64,000 nt of DNA from CAWAPS01 sp963783945 (GTDB lineage: Bacteria > Actinomycetota > Acidimicrobiia > Acidimicrobiales > Palsa-688), in NCBI GenBank assembly GCA_963783945.1, contig CAWAPS010000030.1, positions 62,001-126,000 on the forward strand, given 5' to 3'. A program made the position numbers and the translations under genes. Below, piece by piece: positions 36,157 through 44,399 of the stretch. The notes below the pieces were generated by a model, which did no database searches, was not told the DNA's origin, and saw only the letters and a program-made list of their open reading frames with translations. Position 1 is the first letter of the stretch. Each line of letters starts with the position of its first letter.

Positions 36157-37143
36157 TCAGCGTGCGGCCACGACGTTTCCGTAGGGAAGATCGAGTAACC
36201 GGCTGCGGTCGATCGGAGCCAAGTTGTCCTCGAGCAACCGCAACCGCAGCCCGTGGCCTCCAAGCAGATCGAGTAGCTCCGAGGGAGATCGACCTACCTG
36301 CAGGATCTGAGCGGGAGACCACTCGAAGAGGACCACCGCAGCGGGGTTGGCCCGCAGCGTCTGCTCCATTCCGGTGAATGCCTGGACTTCCGAACCTTCC
36401 ACGTCCACCTTGACCACATCTACCCGTGGCAGGTCCTGAACCAGGTCGTCGAGCCGGGCCGCTTCGACCCGCACCACGGTCTCGCTGTCGGCCAGGTCGG
36501 CCAGACCGCCGCTCTCGGATCTCCCGATGCTCGAGTTGGCCGAGAAATGCACCCGCTCGTGGAAGTCCAGGGTCGTGGCCTCCGACCATGCGGCGCGATG
36601 CCAGACCCGGGTCCGCCCGTGAAGGCCGTTCATGGCGACGTTCCGCCGGAGGATATCCACGAGTCCGGGGTGGGCCTCCACCGAGACCACCCGCCCGCTC
36701 GCCCCGACCAGCCGGCCGCCGAGCAGGGTGAAGTACCCCACGTTGGCTCCGACGTCCACGAACACGTGTCCGTCACGGAGGGTCTCGTGCATCCAGGCGG
36801 TGACATGGGATTCCCACAGCCCGTCGAGCAGAAGCCACGGTGCCAGCAGCGAGTCCCGGGTGTCGACTGCCATCTTGGCGCCCCACCTGGTGGCGACCAG
36901 GGCCAGGTGATCGCCGAGGTACAGCGGCCCGCTCGGATACCTGGGGCCTTCCAGCCCGGCCAACCGCTGCTCAATGGCGTCGAGCTTGGCCGCCAGGTCG
37001 TCGTAACCGAGGGACCGGCGCAGGCGGGTCGCGGCCCGGCCGAGCAAGCCCCTGGCCCCACCTCCGAGCCGACCGCCGGCCCCGCCGCCGAGCCAGCCCC
37101 CGGCCCCGCCGCCGGTCCCACCTCCGAGCCGACCGCCGGTCAC
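36157..37143 (-). CDS. FkbM-family methyltransferase
   Basis: SAM-dependent methyltransferase, probably O-methylating a glycan sugar. SAM motif I is FVDVGANVGYFTLLGG; GRVVSVEAHPGLVDILRRNV and VDVVKVDVEGSEVQAF are the FkbM hallmark pieces (DVEG). The chosen GTG at 37143 overlaps the upstream glycosyltransferase stop as GTGA. An alternative GTG at 37200 would overlap that gene more. The N-terminus carries a Gly-rich repeat (GGRLGGGTGGGAGGWLGGG), encoded by a short repetitive DNA stretch at about 37060-37140, then a helical region before the fold. Confidence 0.85.
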   Translation of the reverse strand: MTGGRLGGGTGGGAGGWLGGGAGGRLGGGARGLLGRAATRLRRSLGYDDLAAKLDAIEQRLAGLEGPRYPSGPLYLGDHLALVATRWGAKMAVDTRDSLLAPWLLLDGLWESHVTAWMHETLRDGHVFVDVGANVGYFTLLGGRLVGASGRVVSVEAHPGLVDILRRNVAMNGLHGRTRVWHRAAWSEATTLDFHERVHFSANSSIGRSESGGLADLADSETVVRVEAARLDDLVQDLPRVDVVKVDVEGSEVQAFTGMEQTLRANPAAVVLFEWSPAQILQVGRSPSELLDLLGGHGLRLRLLEDNLAPIDRSRLLDLPYGNVVAAR

Positions 37144-38354
37144 GCCGGCGAACCCAGCTTCCCCCGTCGGGACGGAAATGTCGTCAGGATGCGCTCGCAC
37201 AGGTCGCCGTACCGGTCGGTGATGGCCGGCCAGGCGAACCGGCGCCGGGCGTACCCCGCTCCTCTGTCGGCCAGATGGTCGCGTACCCCGCCGTCCGCCA
37301 GCAAGAGGTCGACCGCCGCTTCGAAGTCACCGTAGTCACCGAACCAGAGCCCGCCGCCGCTTCGCCGGCAGTGCTCGACGGTCGGCTCGCATCGCCGGTT
37401 TACCAGGACCGGTTTGCCGGCCAGCCAGGCCTCCACCACGACCAGGCCGAACGACTCCCACGCCGACGGGCTCACGAGAAAGCTGCTGGCCGCCAGGGCC
37501 CCCCATTTCGTCTCCTCCGGTTGTCCGCCCGCAACCAGTACCCCGGCGTCGCCCGATACGTCTTCGTGGATCGGGCCGATGAGAACCAGTCGGGGGGCGT
37601 CCGGCCGCCGCCGGCGGTACAGCTGCCATAGGTCGACCAGCAGATGGGTGCCCTTGGATCGCTCGACCTTGCCCAGGCACAGGACGAAGGGCTCGTCCGC
37701 CTGGAGGCCGAGGGCCTCCCGGGCGGCGGCAGGGTCCCCGTGTCCGTGGACCACGGCGTTGCCGATGACGGACGAGGGCAGGTGGGCCACCCGGAAGGTC
37801 CGCTCGACCAGAGCCCGCTCCGCGAACGAGTTGTACGAAAAGCCGCCGACCGCCTCGAAGACCCGCCGCATTATCGGCAGGTGGAACTCCGCCTCGTCGT
37901 GAGCCGCCCCGTGAAAGACCACCCGCCGACCGAGCGACTGCACCGCGTCGATGGAGGTCCAGTACAGGTAGGGCGTGACCGCCACCAGGTCGCAATCCGA
38001 GGCCTCCGCCTCCGCGATCGCGTCCGGGCAGACCGGTCCGACCAGCTCGACGAACCTTCTCGCCTCCCGCTCGGAAACACCGCCCGGATCGGCCTTGAGA
38101 CCGGCGTAGGTGTGCAGATAACGGGCGTCCCGGCCTGATCGGGACTGGTGTCGGTGCACTCTCACCCCGTCTATCTCGTAGTCCCCGGGCGGGTAATAGT
38201 CATCCCATGTCTCTGCGGACTGGGCACAGGTGGTGAAGACCTCGGCCTCCCATCCCTTGCGGGCAACCAGATGCTCGAGGAGGGCCCGCAGCCAGTGCTC
38301 GGTCCCGCCGATCACCTCCCTGCCGTAACGGGGGACGACCAGTCCGAGCTTCAC
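37140..38354 (-). CDS. Glycosyltransferase family 4 (GT-B fold)
   Basis: The chain begins VKLGLVVPRYGREVIGGTE, a typical GT4 start, so the GTG at 38354 (overlapping the previous stop as GTGA) is chosen; the frame is open further upstream but that part is not homologous. The donor domain contains FVLCLGKVERSKGTHLLVD and the signature WESFGLVVVEAWLAGKPVLV. It is a retaining transferase of unknown donor and is followed immediately by the FkbM gene. Confidence 0.87.
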   Translation of the reverse strand: MKLGLVVPRYGREVIGGTEHWLRALLEHLVARKGWEAEVFTTCAQSAETWDDYYPPGDYEIDGVRVHRHQSRSGRDARYLHTYAGLKADPGGVSEREARRFVELVGPVCPDAIAEAEASDCDLVAVTPYLYWTSIDAVQSLGRRVVFHGAAHDEAEFHLPIMRRVFEAVGGFSYNSFAERALVERTFRVAHLPSSVIGNAVVHGHGDPAAAREALGLQADEPFVLCLGKVERSKGTHLLVDLWQLYRRRRPDAPRLVLIGPIHEDVSGDAGVLVAGGQPEETKWGALAASSFLVSPSAWESFGLVVVEAWLAGKPVLVNRRCEPTVEHCRRSGGGLWFGDYGDFEAAVDLLLADGGVRDHLADRGAGYARRRFAWPAITDRYGDLCERILTTFPSRRGKLGSPA

Positions 38355-39397
38355 CTGTGCCCTACCGCGCAGAACGTGCGACCGTCCGGGCTGTAGACGG
38401 CAGTCGCAGTGAAACCGGCTCCGGTGAGGGCTTGGAGCCAGGTCTCGGGGGTTGGGGGCCGGCGAGGAGCGAGGTCGGCCGTCTCGGTGCCCAGACGTTT
38501 GCTCCACCACCACGGCGCCTCGGAAACGACGATGACCGCACGGGCCGCTCCGGCCAGCCGGGCGACCAGACGGCGAAACGCCGGGGGGTCCGCGCTGACT
38601 TCCATTCCGGCCAGCACCACCGCCGTCAGCGAGTTATCCGGGACCGCCTCCAGATGAGTAGCCAGCTCACCCTCGTCTCCGCCGTCCTCTGAGGTGACCG
38701 GTACGAGAGGGTCCGGTGCCTCGATGTCGTATGCGTCCACCGACCCGGCGCGCAGTGCCGTGACCCACTGATGGCAGTTCACCCCATAACAGAGCACCCG
38801 GCCGGGGCCGGTCCCGAGCTCGGCCGCAACCCGCTCCGTCCAGACGCCGAGTTCCGGGATGATGGCAGGGGCCGGGGCCGGGGCCTTGGAGGGAGCCGCT
38901 CCGGGCCCCCCGCCGCTGGCCTCGATTCGGCCCAGCCGCCGGTCGAGCTCCGCCAGCTGTAGCGACGCCGTCCGCAGGCCCCCGGAGACGATCGACGCCA
39001 GAAGATCGAGCCGCTCGGCCAGCCGGCTCGGGTCGCCGGCCGCCAGCATCCGGCTGGCCCGCCCGACCAAGCCGGCCAACTCGCCCCGACCCCCCGACCC
39101 GCCCCGACTTCCCGACCCGCCCCGACTTCCCGGCTCGCCCCGGCCCCCACCACCGGATACGGACCCTGGAGCACCGTCGTCGGACCGGACGTGGCGGATC
39201 GCCGAGTCGGCCAGCCGATCCAACCTCGAGCCGGGGGCGTCGGGAGCTTGCCGGTCCATCTCGATCGACAGCCGGGCTTCGTCGTCCACCGGAAACGACG
39301 GTTCGGCCCGCCGCCGGGCCGCCTCTTGTTCGAGCCGGCCTATCAGGGCGTCCAGGTCTGCGTCACCCGACGAAGCGTCGCCATTGGGGCTGGGCAT
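38351..39397 (-). CDS. Hypothetical protein, possible degenerate methyltransferase fold
   Basis: The N-terminal half is helical, with a Gly/Arg/Ser-rich linker (GGGGRGEPGSRGGSGSRGG). The C-terminal half, from about residue 190, has alternating strands and helices (RVLCYGVNCHQWVTAL, LTAVVLAGMEVSADPPAFRRL) that resemble a class I methyltransferase without a clear SAM motif. It lies within the glycosyltransferase run and overlaps the following gene, so a polysaccharide role is likely, function unknown. Confidence 0.55.
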   Translation of the reverse strand: MPSPNGDASSGDADLDALIGRLEQEAARRRAEPSFPVDDEARLSIEMDRQAPDAPGSRLDRLADSAIRHVRSDDGAPGSVSGGGGRGEPGSRGGSGSRGGSGGRGELAGLVGRASRMLAAGDPSRLAERLDLLASIVSGGLRTASLQLAELDRRLGRIEASGGGPGAAPSKAPAPAPAIIPELGVWTERVAAELGTGPGRVLCYGVNCHQWVTALRAGSVDAYDIEAPDPLVPVTSEDGGDEGELATHLEAVPDNSLTAVVLAGMEVSADPPAFRRLVARLAGAARAVIVVSEAPWWWSKRLGTETADLAPRRPPTPETWLQALTGAGFTATAVYSPDGRTFCAVGHR

Positions 39398-39432
39398 CTC
39401 GCGACAGAAGGTAGCGGGTCGGGACCAGCCGG

Positions 39433-41766
39433 TCAGTCCATGACCGCCGACAGCAGGGTGCGGGCCAGGTCGCTGAACTGATGGTCCCCGGCGAAGGCCT
39501 GGCCGGCCCGGCTCAGGGCCAGCCGTTCCTCGGGAGAGCCGAGCAGATAGCTGATGCGTCGCGACACCTCGGCCGGGTCGGGAGAGGTCAGAGCCGAAAC
39601 CGTCCCCGCCGGGTACTCGAGGGCCGACGGGATATTCGTGACGACCGGCAGCCCGGCCGCCAGGGCTTCCAGCACGGCCGCCGATGTCTCACCGCCGGCG
39701 GCCTCCCGTAGCTGTACCGCCATCGCCGCCCGGCTCATCCAGGTCTGCCAGCTGTCGTCGTCGACCGAGCCGACGACGTGCACCTTGTCCGCGTTGCCTC
39801 TGTAGCGAGCCCGATCGGCTATCACCTGGGCCAGGATGGGCAGGCACGGCCCCACGAACGCCAGCCGGCACCCCGATTCCGCTGCCGCGTCCACGAGCAG
39901 GTCCGGGCGCTTCGACATCGACACCACTCCTAGCGCGACGACCAGCCCGTCGCCGGCGGCCGGCCGCGCCGCCCCCACGGGGGGGCAGGCGGGCGGGAGC
40001 ACGACGATCGGCGGGTGGTGAGCCAGAGGTGGCAGGTCGAGCTCCAGGAGCCTCCGGGCCGCTTCAGAGTTGACGAGCAGGCCCCGACACCGCTCGGCGA
40101 GAGGCGCAACCAGGCCCACACCCGCCTCGATCAGATCGAGGTTCGACCGTCCGGCCCGGCGGGCCGCTCCGAGTGGCGCCCGACCCGGGTAGGCCCGCTG
40201 CAGGAGGCGGGCCAGCCGGGCGTCGAACTCGCGATCTCCCAGCCCCGAAAGGGCGGTCGTCGCCACCGCCGGAAGCCGCACCTCGTGCAGCCACAGCCAA
40301 CCGGGGTGGCGCAGAGCCAGGGCGACCGTCGGGAGGTGGCCATCAGAGTTGCCGAGGACGTAGACCATGGCGTCATACGACGCGGGTCGGAAGTCGGTGC
40401 CCACCGCGGGTTGCGTCACGTGCCGAACCCCGGGTGGGAGGTCGGGCACGCCGCGGCCGGGCGTAACCGCGTCAACCAGCACGTTGGCCGGCATGCTGGC
40501 CAGGAGCCGGGAGCCGTAGACCCCGATCCCCCCTCCTGCCGGCGAGAGCGGGCCGGCCAGCGCCATCCGGCGCGGCAGCTCCCTCCGCCTCACCGCAGTC
40601 TGCCGGGCCGCCAGCCGATCGAACGCGGACGCGCTGCGGGCCGCCACCGCTTCCCACGTCCACGACGCGGCAAGGGCCTGCTGGGCGCACAGCACAGACG
40701 AACGCCTCTGGCTGTCGGCGAGAAGGGCGGCGATCGTCTCGGCGACACTCGCGGTGTCGGCCGGGTCGAACCCGGCGGCGGGGGTGGCGGCCACCTCCGC
40801 CAGCGAGGTGGTCCGCGATGCCAGGGCAGGTGTGCCGCAGGCGGCCGACTCGAGAACGGGAAGGCCGGCCCCCTCCGAGAGCGATGGCATGACGGTCACG
40901 CTCGCCCGTCGGTAGCAGGCGCGAAGGAGCTCGTCACTGATGGCTCCGGTCATGATCAGGCGGTCCGACACGGCGGCGGCCCGGGCCGCCTGGCGCAGCC
41001 GGCTCCGCCAGTGGTCGGTCAGGTGGCCGGCCACCACCAGGTGCAGGTCCCACCCCTCGGCCGCCAGGAGCCCCATGGCCGCGATCAGCCTTTCCGTGCC
41101 CTTCCGGACGTCGCTCCCGCTCACCGTGAACGCATAGGGCCGGCCCGCGAGCGACCCCAGGTGGTGATCCCAGAGCTCCCGGTCGGTGCCGTCGGGCGGG
41201 CAGAAGAACGGCGAGACTCCCGCCCCGACCGTCACTACCCGATCAGGCGGGCATCCGAGCAGGTCGATCGCCTCCCCGCGGGTGTGCTCGGAATCGGTGA
41301 GGATGAGGTCGGCCGACCCTACCCAGCGCGCCCGCGAGCGGTACCGGGCTTCGTGGGCCTCCGAGGGAAGGTAGTGGCGGGGAGCGCGGAGGGGGATGAG
41401 GTCGTAGAGGGTGACCGCCCGGGGCACGCCGCTCTCGGCCCAGTGAGCCCCGACGGCCAGGGCGGCGGAGTCCCTGGGACCGGTGTCCAGGAACGGGGCA
41501 GTCACGTGGTACACGATCGGGCGGTCACCGGCTATGAGGCGGCGAAGCTCGCTCCGGCTGTCCCACCTCACGAGCCCGGCGGTCACGAGCTCCCCCGGCA
41601 GGCCCGAGGCCGGCGGAAGTTCCGGTGCGAGGAGGGCCGAGCCAACCCGCCCGGCTCGGGCCAGAGCCAGGATGTACGAGGCGACGTAGCGGCCGATGCC
41701 CCGGTCGGCGTAGCCGTCAACCTGGAGGGCCCTGATGTCGACGGCGGCCAGCGTCGGTACGGTCAA
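39433..41766 (-). CDS. Two-domain protein with tandem GT4 glycosyltransferase modules
   Basis: About 778 residues from TTG at 41766, which overlaps the previous stop as TTGA. The open frame reaches 42057, but that part overlaps a better small gene. First module: GRYVASYILALARAG and then SGSDVRKGTERLIAAMGLLA and SEGAGLPVLESAACGTPAL. Second module: LAGPLSPAGGGIGVYGSRLLA, then VVALGVVSMSKRPDLLVD and GETSAAVLEALAAGLPVV. Both keep the GT4 E-x7-E-type donor region, so two different sugars could be added by one protein. Such fused pairs are known in O-antigen-like clusters. Confidence 0.85.
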   Translation of the reverse strand: MTVPTLAAVDIRALQVDGYADRGIGRYVASYILALARAGRVGSALLAPELPPASGLPGELVTAGLVRWDSRSELRRLIAGDRPIVYHVTAPFLDTGPRDSAALAVGAHWAESGVPRAVTLYDLIPLRAPRHYLPSEAHEARYRSRARWVGSADLILTDSEHTRGEAIDLLGCPPDRVVTVGAGVSPFFCPPDGTDRELWDHHLGSLAGRPYAFTVSGSDVRKGTERLIAAMGLLAAEGWDLHLVVAGHLTDHWRSRLRQAARAAAVSDRLIMTGAISDELLRACYRRASVTVMPSLSEGAGLPVLESAACGTPALASRTTSLAEVAATPAAGFDPADTASVAETIAALLADSQRRSSVLCAQQALAASWTWEAVAARSASAFDRLAARQTAVRRRELPRRMALAGPLSPAGGGIGVYGSRLLASMPANVLVDAVTPGRGVPDLPPGVRHVTQPAVGTDFRPASYDAMVYVLGNSDGHLPTVALALRHPGWLWLHEVRLPAVATTALSGLGDREFDARLARLLQRAYPGRAPLGAARRAGRSNLDLIEAGVGLVAPLAERCRGLLVNSEAARRLLELDLPPLAHHPPIVVLPPACPPVGAARPAAGDGLVVALGVVSMSKRPDLLVDAAAESGCRLAFVGPCLPILAQVIADRARYRGNADKVHVVGSVDDDSWQTWMSRAAMAVQLREAAGGETSAAVLEALAAGLPVVTNIPSALEYPAGTVSALTSPDPAEVSRRISYLLGSPEERLALSRAGQAFAGDHQFSDLARTLLSAVMD

Positions 41767-42038
41767 GAATCGGGCGACGGCGCCCCGAGGAGGCGCTCGA
41801 TCTCGTCCAGGCGCCTCGAAAGACGCAGCTCTGACTCCACCATGCCGAGCGACTCCTCGGTCAGCGTCGAGGCCCGGGCGGCCGTCGTTTCCAGCATGAC
41901 TTCGATCTCGTCCAGGCGACGGGCCAGCCGCTCCAGCCGCTCGTCCACCGGATCCATGCGCTCGTCTAGCCGGGCCAGCACCGGAGTGAGCATGCGCCGC
42001 CTCAGGCCGCGCAGGAAGCTGGCGAATCGGCTCCTCAA
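41763..42038 (-). CDS. Small coiled-coil protein, 91 aa
   Basis: Starts at a TTG that overlaps the preceding glycosyltransferase stop (TTGA). It has a basic N-terminus (RSRFASFLRGLRRRM) and a heptad-rich coiled coil (DERLERLARRLDEIEVML). A similar coiled coil precedes the glycosyltransferase ending at 42805, so this could be a stand-alone form of the same scaffolding element. No enzymatic domain. Confidence 0.6.
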   Translation of the reverse strand: MRSRFASFLRGLRRRMLTPVLARLDERMDPVDERLERLARRLDEIEVMLETTAARASTLTEESLGMVESELRLSRRLDEIERLLGAPSPDS

Positions 42039-42794
42039 GAAAGTCCCTCGCTCTCACCTCGGTCGATGCGGGTCGCCCGTCTCACCCGTGACCAGGCCCG
42101 GAGAGCCCCCCAGCGCGTCACCAGGAGCAGGGCCTCCACGATGATTCGTCCCGACATCTTGGACTCGCCGAGCTCACGGTCCACGAACCGGATCGGCACT
42201 TCCGTGACCGCGCCCCCGGCCCGGGCGACCCGATAGGCCATCTCGATCTGGAAGCCGTAGCCGTCCGCCCTGACGGCATCGAGGTCGATGCGCCGGAGGA
42301 GGTCGGCCCGGTAGGCACGGTAGCCCGAGGTCAGGTCGGCGACGTCCAGACCGAGCATGAGCCGGGAGTACCAATTGCCCGCACGCGACAGGAGCTTTCG
42401 GTGGAAGCTCCACGCCGGCACCGACCCGCCCGGAATGTATCGGGATCCGATGACGAGATCATGGTGGTCGAGGGGTCGAAGAAGGGAGGAAAGGGCGGCC
42501 GGGTCGTGGGACAGGTCGGCGTCCATCTCCACCAGCGCTTCGGCTCCCCGGGCCAAACCCCAGGTGAACCCGGCCCGGTAGGCGTCGCCGAGGCCAAGCC
42601 GGCGGTCCCGGCGCAGGACGCTGCATCCCTCCGAGCTCGTGACCGATCTTCTCGGCCAGGTCGGCGGTGCCGTCGGGGCTGCCGTCGTCGACGACCAGGA
42701 CCTCGGCGGCCGGCAGGGCATGGCGGGTGCGGCGGAGGACCTCCTCCACTGTCTCTACCTCGTTGTAAGTGGGCAGGACCACCAGGACGCGCAC
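42035..42794 (-). CDS. Polyprenol/dolichol-phosphate mannosyltransferase-like GT2, frameshifted
   Basis: The N-terminus is VRVLVVLPTYNEVETVEEVL from a GTG at 42794, with nucleotide-sugar binding VLVVDDGSPDGTADLAEKIG (GT2). The metal-site region is EALVEMDADLSHDP, then LVIGSRYIPGGSVPAWSFHRK. These motifs lie in two frames; removing one base at 42627-42632 joins them (HELGG to SVLRRDRRLGLGDAYRAGF). The enzyme would load mannose or another hexose on a polyprenyl-phosphate carrier as a lipid-linked donor. There is no C-terminal membrane domain. Confidence 0.82.
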
Positions 42795-42804
42795 CGGGAA
42801 GAGC

Positions 42805-44362
42805 CTAATGAGGGTGCAAACCGGGTGACGGGGCACGCCCGTCCAGCCAAGCGGTGAGGGTCCCCAGGAAGTGCTTGGAGGTTGACGGGAGCGCGAAGCC
42901 CGCCGCCCGCTCCTTTCCGGACTTCACGATCGCCCGTCGAGCAGATTCGTCGCTCAACAGCCCATCCACCGCGCAGGCGACGATCAGGGGGTCTTTGTCA
43001 TCGAGCAGCACCCCCGCGTCGGCGACCGTCTCGGTCACCGCAGCCGCGCGAGTAAGCGACCACAGGAACACCGAGCTCCATGGCTTCGACGATCGGCACA
43101 CAGAACCCTTCGTGCTCTGAGAGGCAGACGAACACGTCGGCGGCCGCGAAGTAGGCCAGAAGTTGGGAAAACTCGAGCGACTCGAATACTTCGAGGCTCT
43201 CGCCCAGCTCGAGCTCTCTGGCCATCAACTCGAGGGCGCGGCGGTACCGCGGTGAGGTAGCCCCACCGACGAAGGTCAGGCGGGCCTTGGGGTCGAACAG
43301 CCGCCGGTACACCGCGAAGGCTGCCACGATGTCGTGTTGGCACTTGTTCGGAGCGATACGGCCGACGAACAACCACCTCCGGCCGCCGCCTGCTTGGCGC
43401 CGGCCGATCGACGCCACTGTCCGCCGGTCAGGTGTCCGGTGGTACTCCTCCAGATCGAGCAGAATGGGGCACACGGCAGTGGCGCCGTATCCGAGATCGA
43501 TTAGCTCCGCTTCGTTGAACTGGGAGTCAGCCAAGCCAAGCGACGTCACCGGGCGCGAGCAAGGCCAGCTCCCTGCGGGCCAGCTCCATGCTGCGGGCCG
43601 CCGGCGGCTCCCACCGGGCGAAGAACCGGGAAGGGGTGATGTTGTGGTAGTCGGAAGCCAACAGCTGGCCCGCTTTAGCCACTGAACCGAGCCACGCGGC
43701 CATGGGTGAATCGGTCGACACGTGGTAGAGAAGCACGCGGCCTCGGTCCGGCGCCGGCGAGCACTCCGAATAAAGGCGCGCCTGACCCGCCAGACGGTGA
43801 TCGATAGACCCCACATATACCTCAGAGTCGAACCCGGCGTCCCGCAGGACCTGCCGGAACTGCAGGACGTGGTTGCTGATGGCGTCGTGTCTGACGAAGC
43901 TCGGGACGAGCTGATCAATCCTCACGACTGGGGGAGGCTCGTCTTCGAGTCGCTCCACCCGTCGGATCAGATCGTCCATTTCGGACCTGCAGGTCAGCGC
44001 TCGTCGCCTCGACTCGCTCAGTGCGATCGAGCAGTACGAGACCGAGGTTGGCTACTGATTGGCCGAATGCCGACACCTGGCGCCCGAAGTAGTCGAGGTA
44101 CCAGGCGACCGATCTCTTGACCGTCCGCTTCACGGCACGAGCCGCCGGAATGCGGGATGCGGTCGGGACATCGAGATCGATGACAGCCAACTCCCGCACC
44201 GCTTCCACCGCCGCACCGGCATCAGACCCATCGAGATCACGTACCTGCAGCCGCTCGGCCGCGGCTCGAACACGATCCAAGTAACCTGGCGCCGAGCGAG
44301 GACAGCCGCTCTTCGGCTGCCCGGAGCCGGGTTGCCGACACTCCCTCGATCGCAGGTCTCAC
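42805..44362 (-). CDS. GT4 glycosyltransferase with N-terminal coiled coil; several frameshifts
   Basis: Reassembled from four consecutive reading-frame pieces on one strand. N-terminal helix (TASRIPAARAVKRTVKRSVAW, in part) and coiled coil lead to MDDLIRRVERLEDEPPPVV at 43979. Then come PSFVRHDAISNHVLQFRQVL and LLYHVSTDSPMAAWLG, next LGLADSQFNEAELIDLGYG, WLFVGRIAPNKCQHDIVAAF, SEHEGFCVPIVEAMELGVPV, and finally ETVADAGVLLDDKDPLIV. Frame breaks are near 43045-43052, 43548-43553 and 43980-43990; the start (TTG 44280 or GTG 44362) may involve another. The family is clear from the GT4 donor motif, but the gene is not translatable as given. Confidence 0.75.
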
Positions 44363-44399
44363 TCAAGGGAAGGTACCAGTCGACCGAGATGCAGGTGTC

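Noticed and set aside
39433..42057. The full open frame of the tandem glycosyltransferase to 42057
   Set aside because: Its first 97 residues are Arg/Gly/Ala-rich and overlap a better 91-residue coiled-coil gene; the TTG at 41766 on the previous stop is a more likely start.
40015..42144. A 709-codon plus-strand ORF opposite the tandem glycosyltransferase
   Set aside because: It is an antisense open frame of high-GC coding DNA with Arg/Gly/Pro-rich, domain-free translation; the minus strand carries complete GT4 motifs.
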